A DNA stretch of 64,000 nucleotides from Bergeyella sp. (GTDB lineage: Bacteria; Bacteroidota; Bacteroidia; Flavobacteriales; Weeksellaceae). This document shows, piece after piece, positions 35,575 through 44,098 of this stretch. A model generated the notes under the pieces. It ran no database searches and was not told where the DNA came from. It saw only the letters and a list, made by a program, of their open reading frames with translations. A program made the position numbers and the translations under genes. How positions within the stretch are numbered: position 1 is the first letter of the stretch; the number at the start of each line of letters is the position of its first letter. Location of the stretch: positions 145,872-209,871 of the forward strand of contig SZYB01000003.1 of the NCBI GenBank assembly GCA_030263285.1, read 5' to 3'.

Positions 35575-36030
35575 TTAGTTATAAATATTTAGGATTTGGG
35601 TGGTGGGGTCATAGTAAGAGAAGTAGGTTTTTGGGGGGATGCTGGCTACTTGGATAGGCTGGCCTGTGCGGAGTATCCATTCTGCACCATCCTTTGGAGA
35701 CCTTATTTTGATATCATTTATTACTTCCAGCGTGGTATCGGTGTCCGGACAAATATGGGGAGCATTTCTGTCGTATGCTTTAAACTCATTTTTATCTATC
35801 CTTACAACGATGAGTCCTCTGCTACCGGATAATGGTTCATCTATTATATAGCTCCATCCTCCTATATTTTGTAACCTATAGTAAGAAGGAAGGTTTAGAT
35901 TTATAGATACATTGATTTGAGAAATAGGAAAGCAACTCACAGTATCTCTTCTGGAATCGCAACTGGCGGGTAAAAAAGCGAGGACATACAGAGAAGAGAT
36001 ATACAAAAATCTGGAAGGGCGAAACTTCAT
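35575..36030 (-). CDS. Rieske-like lipoprotein lacking the cluster ligands
   Basis: A 151-residue lipoprotein (signal ending FLPASC, Cys at about residue 24; an in-frame ATG two codons upstream, ending at 36036, is also possible). The body resembles the Bacteroidetes Rieske-fold lipoproteins: GGWSYIIDEPLSGSRGLIVV, FKAYDRNAPHICPD, SPKDGAEWILRTGQPIQ, and a C-terminal strand. In a true Rieske protein the two loops carry Cys-x-His and Cys-x-x-His; here they read APH and SPKD, so the 2Fe-2S cluster cannot be bound in the usual way. Function is unknown. The family call is a pattern judgement. Confidence 0.55.
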   Translation of the reverse strand: MKFRPSRFLYISSLYVLAFLPASCDSRRDTVSCFPISQINVSINLNLPSYYRLQNIGGWSYIIDEPLSGSRGLIVVRIDKNEFKAYDRNAPHICPDTDTTLEVINDIKIRSPKDGAEWILRTGQPIQVASIPPKTYFSYYDPTTQILNIYN

Positions 36031-36047
36031 GGACATAAAAAAAATTA

Positions 36048-36055
36048 TATATTTG
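36048..36055 (+). promoter_or_regulatory. TAnnTTTG promoter element towards greA
   Basis: TATATTTG on the + strand, exact -7 consensus, 88 bases before the greA start. A hairpin with a U-rich tail lies between it and the gene. Confidence 0.45.
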
Positions 36056-36061
36056 CAACAG

Positions 36062-36069
36062 CAAAGTTA
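36062..36069 (-). promoter_or_regulatory. TAnnTTTG promoter element for the Rieske-like lipoprotein gene
   Basis: TAACTTTG on the - strand, exact -7 consensus, about 25-30 bases before the lipoprotein start. It faces the + strand element at 36048 only six bases away, so the two promoters overlap and should interfere. Confidence 0.5.
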
Positions 36070-36089
36070 GCAAGATGCTGAATTGTTTT

Positions 36090-36115
36090 CCGGCGAACGT
36101 CGGATTATTTTTTTA
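36090..36115 (+). terminator. terminator-like hairpin in the greA leader
   Basis: CCGGC (36090-36094) pairs with GTCGG (36098-36102, one G-T pair) around a 4-base GAAC loop, followed by ATTATTTTTTTA. It lies between the candidate greA promoter and the greA ATG at 36144, so it could attenuate greA. Confidence 0.5.
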
Positions 36116-36143
36116 TATTTTCATCACAAAATAAACCAAGATT

Positions 36144-36614
36144 ATGGCAACGTATGTAACGAAAGAAGGATTGGAGAAAATGAAGATCGAACTGGAGCAG
36201 TTGGAAACAATAGAAAGGCCAAAAATAACACAACAGATAGCCGAAGCAAGGGACAAGGGGGATTTGTCAGAAAATGCAGAATACGATGCGGCAAAAGAAG
36301 CGCAGGGAATGCTTGAGATGAGAATATCCAAATTGAAAGATATGATAGCCGGTTCAAAGATTATAGATGAATCTCAACTTGATAACTCAAAAGTTTCTAT
36401 TCTTACCACTGTTCTTTTAAGGGATAATACAACAAAAAAAGAGCAAAAATTTACATTGGTTCCGGAAAACGAAAGCGATCTTAAATCGGGAAAGATATCG
36501 GTAAACACTCCTATTGCAAAGGGGCTTTTGGGTAAAGCGGTAGGAGAGACCGCAGATATTTTACTGCCCAACGGTAATAAGCTTTCGTATCAAATTTTAG
36601 AAATATCTTTGTGA
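36144..36614 (+). CDS. greA: transcription elongation factor GreA
   Basis: Binds the RNA polymerase secondary channel and stimulates cleavage of backtracked RNA. The 156-residue length is standard. The N-terminal coiled coil contains the acidic tip GDLSENAEYDAAKEAQGM (about residues 41-58), with the conserved Asp and Glu that coordinate Mg2+. The C-terminal globular FKBP-like domain ends FVVVxxE-type ISVNTPIAKGLLGKAVGETA. The HIT-protein gene follows 41 bases later. See the leader hairpin for possible control. Confidence 0.96.
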   Translation: MATYVTKEGLEKMKIELEQLETIERPKITQQIAEARDKGDLSENAEYDAAKEAQGMLEMRISKLKDMIAGSKIIDESQLDNSKVSILTTVLLRDNTTKKEQKFTLVPENESDLKSGKISVNTPIAKGLLGKAVGETADILLPNGNKLSYQILEISL

Positions 36615-36655
36615 TGCCCAATCTTAGTATTGACGCCTAAAAATTTCAAAATCTC

Positions 36656-37051
36656 ATGGGTTCGATATTTACCAGAATAGTGAATAGGGAGATTCCCGCT
36701 TATATTATTGATGAGGACGGAGGTCATCTCGCATTCTTGGATGCTATGCCCCTGGTGGAGGGGCATACACTTATAATTCCCAAAAAAGAAACAGACTGGG
36801 TTTTTGATCTGGAAGAAAAAGAGTTCAGAAATCTTTGGAGTTTTGCCCGGAAGGTAGCGAGAAAGCTGGGGAGAGCTTATCCTGAAAAAAGAGTTACGGT
36901 TTCTGTGGTAGGGTTTGAAGTTCCCCATGCCCATATTCATCTTATGCCTGTTTCAGAAATGAATGAAATGAATTTCACCAACAAAAGGCTCAGATTCAGT
37001 CCTGAAGAGTATTTAAGTATTCGGGATAAGATCAGACATACGACGCTCTGA
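36656..37051 (+). CDS. HIT family nucleotide hydrolase/transferase
   Basis: A 131-residue cytoplasmic protein of the histidine-triad superfamily. The catalytic triad motif HAHIHL is in VPHAHIHLMPVSE (about residues 98-110), and the N terminus SIFTRIVNREIPAYIIDED with LVEGHTLIIPKK is typical of the bacterial Hint/HinT group that hydrolyses nucleoside phosphoramidates. It lies in line with greA, 41 bases downstream, and probably shares its transcript. Confidence 0.93.
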   Translation: MGSIFTRIVNREIPAYIIDEDGGHLAFLDAMPLVEGHTLIIPKKETDWVFDLEEKEFRNLWSFARKVARKLGRAYPEKRVTVSVVGFEVPHAHIHLMPVSEMNEMNFTNKRLRFSPEEYLSIRDKIRHTTL

Positions 37052-37125
37052 ATAAATAGTTTGAGTGAATACGGGTAGTAGATGTTTTTTAGATTTTTTT
37101 TGAAGTAAAAAAGTAGAACTGAATT

Positions 37126-38295
37126 ATGCAGTCCAATCAATGTTCGTTTTGTGGAAGAAGTAAAAGTGAGGTGGAAATGCTGGTTTCCGGACAAGAGGCA
37201 TACATTTGTAATCAGTGTATAGGTCAGGCTTATTCTATTGTGAAAGAAAGTGATTCTGATACAAAAAATAATAAGGAGCTTTCCCTTGAAAATTTAAAAA
37301 AGCCTCGTGAGATAAAAGCGTTTTTAGACGAATATGTTATAGGTCAGGATCGGGCAAAAAAGCAACTTTCTATAGCGGTATATAACCATTATAAAAGACT
37401 GCTGTATACCGAGAAAAAAGAAAAAAATGATGTGGAGTTGGAGAAGTCAAATATCATTATGATAGGAGAAACGGGAACCGGCAAAACGCTCTTGGCAAAA
37501 ACCATAGCAAGAGAGCTGGATGTTCCTTTCTGTATAGTAGATGCCACGGTACTTACGGAAGCAGGTTATGTGGGAGAGGATGTAGAAAGCATTCTTTCCC
37601 GGTTGCTGATGATGTCGGATTACAACGTGGAGAAGGCGGAAAAGGGAATTGTCTTCATAGATGAGATAGATAAGATTGCTCGTAAGTCTGACAATCCCAG
37701 TATTACCAGAGATGTTTCCGGAGAGGGGGTGCAACAGGGGTTATTGAAACTTCTGGAAGGAAGTATCATAAATGTTCCTCCGCAGGGGGGTAGGAAACAT
37801 CCGGACCAGAAGTATATCCAAATCAATACTCAAAACATACTTTTTATAGCGGGTGGAGCTTTTGACGGGATTCAGGATATAATAGAGCGAAGACTGAATA
37901 AACAGGTAATTGGTTTCAACAAGGAAAAGATAGAAAAAGCCGGAGATAAAGAGGAGTACGTTTTGAGTGAAATCAATGCCATAGACTTGAGGGCCTTTGG
38001 TCTGATTCCGGAACTTTTGGGACGTTTTCCCATTATTACTTACCTGGATAAACTCACAAAAGAATCGATGATAAGGATAATGAAGGAGCCCAAAAACTCT
38101 ATAGTAAAGCAGTTTGTAGAGCTTTTTAAAATGGATGGCGTAGAATTGGAGTTTACAGAATCTGCCGTAAATACCATTGTAGAAGAGACGTTGGAAAAGG
38201 GTTTAGGTGCACGAGGCTTGAGAGGTACTACGGAAAAATTTTTAGAGGACTACATGTATAACGTGGGTTCAGAAAAAAAAATTACCCTGTTGTAA
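37126..38295 (+). CDS. clpX: ClpX, ATPase subunit of the ClpXP protease
   Basis: A hexameric AAA+ unfoldase that feeds substrates to ClpP. The N-terminal zinc finger has four cysteines (CSFCGRSK...YICNQCI, residues 7-30). The Walker A motif is [13 protein letters not shown], Walker [11 protein letters not shown], the pore loop GYVGEDVE, and the ClpP-binding loop IGF occurs in [11 protein letters not shown]. The sensor-2 region is GLGARGLRG. At 389 residues it is a little shorter than the E. coli protein (424) but nothing essential is missing. No clpP lies near. A palindromic terminator follows. Confidence 0.96.
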   Translation: MQSNQCSFCGRSKSEVEMLVSGQEAYICNQCIGQAYSIVKESDSDTKNNKELSLENLKKPREIKAFLDEYVIGQDRAKKQLSIAVYNHYKRLLYTEKKEKNDVELEKSNIIMIGETGTGKTLLAKTIARELDVPFCIVDATVLTEAGYVGEDVESILSRLLMMSDYNVEKAEKGIVFIDEIDKIARKSDNPSITRDVSGEGVQQGLLKLLEGSIINVPPQGGRKHPDQKYIQINTQNILFIAGGAFDGIQDIIERRLNKQVIGFNKEKIEKAGDKEEYVLSEINAIDLRAFGLIPELLGRFPIITYLDKLTKESMIRIMKEPKNSIVKQFVELFKMDGVELEFTESAVNTIVEETLEKGLGARGLRGTTEKFLEDYMYNVGSEKKITLL

Positions 38296-38299
38296 GTGT

Positions 38300-38319
38300 A
38301 GCTAAAATTTTAGCTTTTT
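38300..38319 (+). terminator. terminator after clpX
   Basis: The palindrome AGCTAAAATTTTAGCT is followed by TTTTA, five bases after the clpX stop codon. Confidence 0.6.
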
Positions 38320-38444
38320 AAATAATCATATTTTTTCCGAAAAATATATTTTAAAAAAAACGGTATACTATTTGAGTTGGTCTTTGAGTTTTAGTGCGAA
38401 AAGATATAATTTGTAATTTTTTTAGTGTATTGAGTAATTTTTTG

Positions 38445-38452
38445 TAAATTTG
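38445..38452 (+). promoter_or_regulatory. TAnnTTTG promoter element before the type IX cargo gene
   Basis: TAAATTTG, an exact -7 consensus, 61 bases before the ATG. The upstream 60 bases are A+T-rich with no TTG at 19-23 bases spacing, so the -33 half is not supported. Confidence 0.4.
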
Positions 38453-38513
38453 TTTCGCTATAAGGTTATTTGAAAATGTGTTTGATATTTAATAAACGAA
38501 ACTCCGATATTTT

Positions 38514-40523
38514 ATGAGAAAAATATTATTTTCAGCGTTGTTGTTTGGTGTCTATTGCTTGAATGCTCAGCAGGGGGATGTGCTTACTTATGTGGGAGAT
38601 GAGGCTTTGGTCACGGTAAAGTCAAACACTTTGGTGTATTCGGGAGGGGGCTGGAAAAATGATGGCAAAGGAGTGGTGAATAACTCCGGAAATATTATGA
38701 TAGTGGGCGATGGTACGCAAAAATTTGATGTTTCCAGTAAGTCGTCCTTTAATTTGTTGTTTAACGAGTCCGATTCTAAAAAGGAGGATTATGGACAGCT
38801 GTATGTATCGGGGATACCTCAGTCCAATATTAGTGGCGTTGTCAACAAAGAGTACATGGCAGACTGGAATGTAGGCGAGACGGCGTTGCAGCAGATGGCT
38901 TTTCCTTTTCATAATTTGTCTTTGGATAATCTGGATAGTGCATTGGGAAGTTATTTAAATAAGACGAATAACTCACTTGGGAGCAGGGGAGGCAGGGTTT
39001 ATCCCAACAGTATTTTTAGGTGGAATAATGCCAAGGCAAGATATGATCAGCTCGTTGCGGGTAATGCTTCTGCTTCCATAGGCAATCCTACAGATTATTT
39101 TATCGTTCCTAGAAGGAATGCTTCCGGAGCTGTTGTATGGGATGCAGCAAAAGACAAAAAGATTTTTTCCGGGACTCCCGTTTCCGATGTTTCCGGAAAA
39201 ACTACGGTAACCTTGGAAGTTGCTCTCCCTGAAATTAATTTTGGAAATAAGGGAGCGAACAGAAACTGGTACAGGGAAAGATATTCTTCTTATATATATG
39301 ATCCTTTTGAGGATAGTTCTGTTTGGTCGGCGTCTTACGGTAGAAACTTATCCCAGTTCGGAAATCCTTTTCTGACCAATATGGATCTGACCAATATACC
39401 ATCAGGTTCTTTGGATGGCAAGGATGCGTCTGGCATATCAATCAGAGATATAGTGGGTATTGCCTATACGGCCGGTGACGCTGGGAATTTTTCAATCAAG
39501 GGAGGTACTACGGTAAATAATGAGGGAATGGTTATTGCCAAGACAAATAACAGTGGTATTTTTCAGGTTGGGGATATTAAAAATACGCTTGTAATGAAGC
39601 CTTTAAGCGCGGTAATGATAAAGTTTTCTACTGACCAGAGCGCCAATCCTCAGAAATTAAATCTCAACAATACGAGGAGGTTTGCGAAGACTGCCAGAAC
39701 CGGTACAGATTATTCCGTGACTGCTTCCAGATCGGCAAGTGCGGAAATCGCTAATGACCTGAATATGAGATCTGTCCCAGTGGATAGGCTGGTAAAACAG
39801 CTTGCGGTGATTCTCAAAGACAAGAGCGGGAGGGTTATGGGAAGAACCTATTATGCGGTGGCACCTAACTCGGTGACGGGGAGAAAGTATGGGACACCTT
39901 CTCTGCAGAGTGAAGCGGTGGAAGGAGCTGCGATCTACACGCTGGAAGAAAGCATAGACGGGGGAGCGGATAAAGATTTTTCAAATAAACTATATATCAA
40001 CGAGGCAAACGAAATTTCGTTCAAAGGAAAAGAGCTTCCGCTTGTCGTAGCAGGAGATAATTCGCAGTATACACTTGATTTTGAGCTGTATGAGGGCGGA
40101 GTAGAGGTGAAAAACGGAAGATCTGATTTGCCTAGCGGGGAGTCTTTCTACTTGAGGAAGGGGAATACAATCACTAAACTAACTTCCGGAAAAACTATGC
40201 CGATTTCTTCGGGGAATTACGGTTTGTACTATGGTGCACCGGGCACTCGTGCTTTTGATATTAAGGAAAAAGCTCTTGACTCCAGATCTGCGGTTACCGT
40301 AATTCTGAAAAAAGGTAAAGACTGGGTGATATCGTTCTCAAAAGACTGGAAAAGTGCCGATGTGGAGGTGTATTCTGCTACCGGTCAACTTGTTTATTCG
40401 GAGAATGGAATCAACACAGGTAGTCTGTATACAATACCAATGGAGAGCACAACAAGAGGATTGTTTTTAGTGAAAACCACCTCAGAGAAAGGGGATATTG
40501 TGACTAAAAAGATGATTAAGTAG
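38514..40523 (+). CDS. large secreted protein with a type IX (type A) C-terminal sorting domain
   Basis: A 669-residue exported protein. It has a signal peptide (cleavage near LNAQQ, residue 20), a body without recognised domains that is rich in Asn, Ser and Gly with beta-strand periodicity, and a final segment of about 75 residues matching the Por_Secre_tail type A signal: VEVYSATGQLVYSENGINTG ... TTRGLFLVKTTSEKG followed by KKMIK. Such tails direct proteins through the SprA translocon, which is encoded in this window, and are removed at the surface. The next gene, 27 bases downstream, encodes a small PID-CTERM-like membrane protein, so the pair is probably cotranscribed. The role (adhesin or surface layer component) is unknown. 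Confidence 0.85.
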   Translation: MRKILFSALLFGVYCLNAQQGDVLTYVGDEALVTVKSNTLVYSGGGWKNDGKGVVNNSGNIMIVGDGTQKFDVSSKSSFNLLFNESDSKKEDYGQLYVSGIPQSNISGVVNKEYMADWNVGETALQQMAFPFHNLSLDNLDSALGSYLNKTNNSLGSRGGRVYPNSIFRWNNAKARYDQLVAGNASASIGNPTDYFIVPRRNASGAVVWDAAKDKKIFSGTPVSDVSGKTTVTLEVALPEINFGNKGANRNWYRERYSSYIYDPFEDSSVWSASYGRNLSQFGNPFLTNMDLTNIPSGSLDGKDASGISIRDIVGIAYTAGDAGNFSIKGGTTVNNEGMVIAKTNNSGIFQVGDIKNTLVMKPLSAVMIKFSTDQSANPQKLNLNNTRRFAKTARTGTDYSVTASRSASAEIANDLNMRSVPVDRLVKQLAVILKDKSGRVMGRTYYAVAPNSVTGRKYGTPSLQSEAVEGAAIYTLEESIDGGADKDFSNKLYINEANEISFKGKELPLVVAGDNSQYTLDFELYEGGVEVKNGRSDLPSGESFYLRKGNTITKLTSGKTMPISSGNYGLYYGAPGTRAFDIKEKALDSRSAVTVILKKGKDWVISFSKDWKSADVEVYSATGQLVYSENGINTGSLYTIPMESTTRGLFLVKTTSEKGDIVTKKMIK

Positions 40524-40550
40524 ATTTTGTAATCCAGAAAAAAATAAGTT

Positions 40551-40793
40551 ATGAATGTAAAGATGCTATTAAAGAAAAAGTTTGCTTCTATGGTTGTTTT
40601 TCTTGTTGGTTTTGTTTCTATTTTCGCGCAGGAAGTTCCTCCCCCGCCTGTAATACAAAGAGGTATTGGAATAGGTGGGCAAGATGATAGTCCTGTTGAT
40701 ATGTACGTATGGGGATTGTTGTTTCTCGCCATAGGGATGATTTTGTACTGCGGGAATAGATTGTTTTTTAGCAAGCCCAAGAGTAGTATTTGA
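40551..40793 (+). CDS. small PID-CTERM-like membrane protein
   Basis: An 80-residue protein with a signal peptide (about residues 1-26, ending SIFAQ), a short proline-rich linker EVPPPPVIQRGIGIGG, the tripeptide PVD, one transmembrane helix (MYVWGLLFLAIGMILYCG) and a basic tail. This layout matches the short Bacteroidetes proteins with a Pro-Ile-Asp/TM/basic C-terminal sorting element; here Ile is replaced by Val. Function is not known. It follows the large type IX cargo gene by 27 bases and precedes a strong terminator, so the two form an operon. Confidence 0.65.
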   Translation: MNVKMLLKKKFASMVVFLVGFVSIFAQEVPPPPVIQRGIGIGGQDDSPVDMYVWGLLFLAIGMILYCGNRLFFSKPKSSI

Positions 40794-40820
40794 TATTCAA
40801 ATCATAGAGTCTAAAAAATT

Positions 40821-40856
40821 AACTCATTGAATTATACTTCAATGGGTTTTTGTTGT
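40821..40856 (+). terminator. intrinsic terminator after the cargo/PID-CTERM pair
   Basis: AACTCATTGA (40821-40830) pairs over 10 bp with TCAATGGGTT (40839-40848, one G-T pair), followed by TTTGTTG. Confidence 0.85.
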
Positions 40857-40881
40857 CGTGTATCAATGCCAAATTTATTTT

Positions 40882-42189
40882 ATGAAGGTTCTTTTTTCAT
40901 TTCCATTGGTTTTTTGTCTGTTTCTTTTTTCCAATGGTACAGCTCAGTTTTCGGTTAGTGTACACATAGAAGGAAAAAGTTCTCAAGAAGCATTTAAAGA
41001 AGCTTATCTGTATACTATTTCCGGTACCAAAGATGTACTTGTTTCCAAAATAACTCCGGTAAACGGGAAAATATTTTTCAAGTATCCCAAAGAGTATTTC
41101 GGAATACAAAAGCTGTATTTCTCTTATCCTAATACCGTGGTCAATTTTATTTCGGAAAATAAAGATGTGGAGATCATGCTAAAAGTAAATGGGGATAAAC
41201 TGCAGGACATCAATTATCTCGATGAGTCGAATTTTCTTATGGATAAGATGCAGGATATCATAAGAAAAAAAGAGAACGTTTTGCCTATTCTACTTCGAGT
41301 AGAAACTTTTTATAAAAAGTCCGATAATTTTTACAAGGTTCTGGAGAAAGAAATCAGTGCCTTGTCCTCATCTTTTAAGATGGATACGGATAAGCACCCT
41401 TTTATTTCATTTTTTCATACCGGCTATTTAAAATATGTTCATCAGGAATCGTCCGCTAGTTTGGCTTCTGATGATATAGTTAATTTTCTTGCCAATTCCA
41501 ATGAGATGCTGGAGACGTCCACGTTGGTCAGACCCATACTTCTGAATTTGTTGAAAGTTTCCAACAAGTCCAACAATGGCAATGAGACCGTGGTCAATAA
41601 TTTATTCTCTAAGGTAGATATAGAAAGTTCCAGAGGGCAGATGCTTTTGTCCGAGTTGATAGATGTTTTTGATGCTTATGGCATGGCTTCCCTCAAGAAC
41701 AAATACCTGGAGCAAGCGAAGAGCCTTAAATGCATCATAGGGGACCGATTATCACGTACGTTGAATTCGAATAAAAATGTAGAATTGGGTTCGACATTTG
41801 AGAATACAAATCTGGAAAATCCGGTAAATACCAAAGCAAAAACACTTTACGATATTCAGGCAAATAAGAAAGTGGTGGTATTCTGGGCCTCCACATGCTC
41901 TCATTGCGAAAAATATATTCCACAGTTTATTCCTTACTATAAGAGGCTAAAGAAAATGAAAACGGAAATTATCGGTTTATCTTTGGACTCTGATAAAGAG
42001 AGTTACCTAGAAAAAGCAAAAAATTTCCCTTGGCCTAATGCATCGGAGCTTAGAGGATGGAATAGCTCTTATTCTCAAAAATATAATGTGCATGCCACCC
42101 CTACCTATTTTATCCTGAATAGCAAGAACCAAATTATTGCCAAGCCCGAATCTTTTCGAGAGGTGAAGCCCCTTTTAGGGCTTAAATAA
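40882..42189 (+). CDS. TlpA-like thioredoxin-fold protein
   Basis: A 435-residue exported protein. The ATG at 40882 gives a signal peptide (MKVLFSFPLVFCLFLFSNG, cleavage near TAQ); the frame is open eight codons further upstream but without a better start. The N-terminal 300 residues are of the type found in Bacteroidetes TlpA proteins and have no known domain. The C-terminal thioredoxin domain has the redox motif CSHC in VVFWASTCSHCEKYIPQF (about residues 335-352) and the cis-proline region HATPTYFIL. It should act in periplasmic disulfide exchange. It follows the type IX cargo operon behind a terminator, so it has its own promoter. Confidence 0.88.
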   Translation: MKVLFSFPLVFCLFLFSNGTAQFSVSVHIEGKSSQEAFKEAYLYTISGTKDVLVSKITPVNGKIFFKYPKEYFGIQKLYFSYPNTVVNFISENKDVEIMLKVNGDKLQDINYLDESNFLMDKMQDIIRKKENVLPILLRVETFYKKSDNFYKVLEKEISALSSSFKMDTDKHPFISFFHTGYLKYVHQESSASLASDDIVNFLANSNEMLETSTLVRPILLNLLKVSNKSNNGNETVVNNLFSKVDIESSRGQMLLSELIDVFDAYGMASLKNKYLEQAKSLKCIIGDRLSRTLNSNKNVELGSTFENTNLENPVNTKAKTLYDIQANKKVVVFWASTCSHCEKYIPQFIPYYKRLKKMKTEIIGLSLDSDKESYLEKAKNFPWPNASELRGWNSSYSQKYNVHATPTYFILNSKNQIIAKPESFREVKPLLGLK

Positions 42190-42212
42190 TTTTTCTTGAA
42201 AGAGATATTTTA

Positions 42213-42220
42213 TATATTTG
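42213..42220 (+). promoter_or_regulatory. TAnnTTTG promoter element for tRNA-Met
   Basis: TATATTTG, exact -7 consensus, 13 bases before the tRNA. A T-run (42191-42194) lies at roughly the -33 position. Confidence 0.55.
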
Positions 42221-42232
42221 CAGCATCTAAAC

Positions 42233-42306
42233 GGCGAGGTAGCTCAGATGGTTAGAGCGCAGGATTCATAACCCTGAGGTCACGGGTTCAATTCCCGTCT
42301 TCGCTA
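42233..42306 (+). tRNA. tRNA-Met (CAT anticodon)
   Basis: All arms can be folded: acceptor GGCGAGG with CTTCGCT (two G-T pairs), D arm GCTC/GAGC, anticodon arm with loop TTCATAA, variable AGGTC, T arm ACGGG-TTCAATT-CCCGT and discriminator A. The 3' CCA is not encoded. The G1-T72 wobble and the AGGATTCATAACCCT anticodon arm fit the elongator methionine tRNA rather than the initiator, which has C1-A72 and three GC pairs in the anticodon stem. A tRNA-Ile with lysidine at CAT cannot be fully excluded. Confidence 0.9.
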
Positions 42307-42515
42307 CTACTTAGGGGATTGTTTTTTAAGGTTTCTCCGTTATTGGGGGTAGGAGTTTTTTTTTAGCTTATTGTGTAAAAAATATGTAAAATGGCGACTT
42401 ATTTCTCATAAATAGTTGTAAATTCGTATGGCCGGGCTTTTGAGATAAAGTTTCTAGATATCGGGCGATAGGCGTCTTGCGGGCATATGACAAACTAATC
42501 AATAATATCAATATC

Positions 42516-42884
42516 ATGAAATTAGCACTGAAAACTGTTCTTACGTTAATTGTACTTTCTTTTTTAAGCTACCAATGTAATTCTTCAAAAAATTCTAAGC
42601 AGGCAGCAGCCTCTTCCTCTAAGGAAGGAGATATGAAGACGTTAATTGTCGCTTCGGAGGTGGTAGACTGTTCCGGTGTCGGAAAAATGAAATGTTTGCA
42701 GGTGAAAGAGAATATAGAGGATAATTGGGAGTTATTCTATACCGGAATTGAGGGATTCAATCATGAGCCGGGATACGAATATGTTTTGGAAGTAAAAGTC
42801 GATACTCTTCAAAATGTTCCTGCAGATGCCTCTTCTCTGAAGTATACTTTAGTAAAAGAGGTTTCTAAAACAAAGAAAAAATAA
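42516..42884 (+). CDS. DUF4377-domain lipoprotein
   Basis: A 122-residue lipoprotein with a signal peptide ending LSYQC (Cys at about residue 21), a Ser/Lys-rich linker, and one DUF4377 domain: CLQVKENIEDNWELFYTGIE, GFNHEPGYEYVLEVKV and PADASSLKYTLVKEVS are the conserved blocks. The domain is widespread in Bacteroidetes envelope proteins, function unknown. The ATG at 42516 is chosen because it starts the lipoprotein signal; the frame is open 13 codons further upstream. A strong terminator follows. Confidence 0.8.
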   Translation: MKLALKTVLTLIVLSFLSYQCNSSKNSKQAAASSSKEGDMKTLIVASEVVDCSGVGKMKCLQVKENIEDNWELFYTGIEGFNHEPGYEYVLEVKVDTLQNVPADASSLKYTLVKEVSKTKKK

Positions 42885-42915
42885 CGTTCTTCTTTTTCCG
42901 AAGAAGAGGTCCGAC

Positions 42916-42952
42916 CGTGCCTTTTTCCGTGATGGTTTTGGCACGTTTTTTT
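42916..42952 (+). terminator. intrinsic terminator after the DUF4377 gene
   Basis: CGTGCC (42916-42921) and GGCACG (42940-42945) form a perfect stem with an 18-base loop, followed by seven T. Confidence 0.8.
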
Positions 42953-42973
42953 GTGTTTTGTCTTCTTTGAATT

Positions 42974-44098
42974 TTATGAGCCGGGAGGGGAAAATTTCTG
43001 TTTTTTTCGGATCGAATTGTACAATTCGATTTTCTTTTTATAATAAATGATATAATTTATGTAATAGGTATAGGCACTGTTACCTTGTTGTTTATTGCTT
43101 TTCAGGAAAAGGTCGTTTATGGTGTAAAAAATAAGGTTAAGTTTTCCTTGAAATTGTTGTTGGTGTTTTTTTTCATTTTCCAGATCGGCTTTTATCCCTC
43201 TGGAAAATTTGGTTTTTATTTTGGATACAAACACTGGGTCTTTTTTGTTCAAAATAGATAAGGTATTTTTGAGGACGTTAAGGTGAATGCTGTACCTAAT
43301 ACTTAAATCCCGAGATTCACTCCCTGTAAGGTAAGCAATAAAATTGGCTTCTTGCTCCCTGGCAATACCTCTTTGGTGCGCAGTCTCATGTGAGAGGGTG
43401 AATGGAATTTGTGAGTCGGGAAGATGAGAGTTGAATTGTACTTCGGATGAAAACGGATTGTAATAGCCTAGTATTCCTGTATAGCTTAATATGTCGCTGT
43501 AGAGACTCGGTTTTATATTTAAATACATATTTTCGAAACCAGAACGCAAAATCTTTGGGATTTTTTCTTGATCTCTGAGGGTTTGTACTTTTAGGGAATC
43601 AATATTCGGTATCGTAAAAATACCTTGTGTATTTTCTCGTACTTCTTTCCTCAGTTCTTTGCAAACGGATAGTTCTGATGTGGCTAAATCTTTAAGATCT
43701 TGTGTATGAGCTTCCAAGACAGACAATGAATTACCGAATATCGACTCTTTATAATAAAGAAAACCCCAAAAAATTTGATAGAGAAAAAAAAGCACGTTGA
43801 ATAGTATCAGAATTTTTTTTGCAATATACATTCTTTGTATTCTGAAAAGCAGAGAGTAGAGAAGAAAAATAAAATAGACGAGAAGAAAAGTGTAGAAAAG
43901 ATCTCCCACGGAGAAAGGGAAACATGAAAAAAAAAGACTGTGTGCGTTCTGTCGAATTATAAAGAAAGTATAAAGAAACAAGACGGTAGTGTCAGATGTT
44001 TTGTAAAGTATGCTAAAGATAAAATACTGGGCAGGTAAAATGCCCGCCCAGTAAATTAGGTTTTTGGGATTTTTCTTATTGCGAATGATTATTCTCAT
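42974..44098 (-). CDS. DUF3810 membrane protein with a zinc-peptidase-like motif
   Basis: A 374-residue protein with about three hydrophobic segments in the first 125 residues (YWAGILPAQYFIFSILY, FYTFLLVYFIFLLYSLLF, LILFNVLFFLYQIFWGFLYY) and a C-terminal soluble part containing TLSHETAHQRGIAREQEANF (about residue 240). This HExxH-type motif plus downstream Glu is the hallmark of DUF3810, which resembles gluzincin peptidases; activity is unproven. Its start overlaps the end of the upstream sugar-transporter gene by 23 bases, so the two are translationally coupled. Confidence 0.85.
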   Translation of the reverse strand: MRIIIRNKKNPKNLIYWAGILPAQYFIFSILYKTSDTTVLFLYTFFIIRQNAHSLFFSCFPFSVGDLFYTFLLVYFIFLLYSLLFRIQRMYIAKKILILFNVLFFLYQIFWGFLYYKESIFGNSLSVLEAHTQDLKDLATSELSVCKELRKEVRENTQGIFTIPNIDSLKVQTLRDQEKIPKILRSGFENMYLNIKPSLYSDILSYTGILGYYNPFSSEVQFNSHLPDSQIPFTLSHETAHQRGIAREQEANFIAYLTGSESRDLSIRYSIHLNVLKNTLSILNKKDPVFVSKIKTKFSRGIKADLENEKKHQQQFQGKLNLIFYTINDLFLKSNKQQGNSAYTYYINYIIYYKKKIELYNSIRKKQKFSPPGS

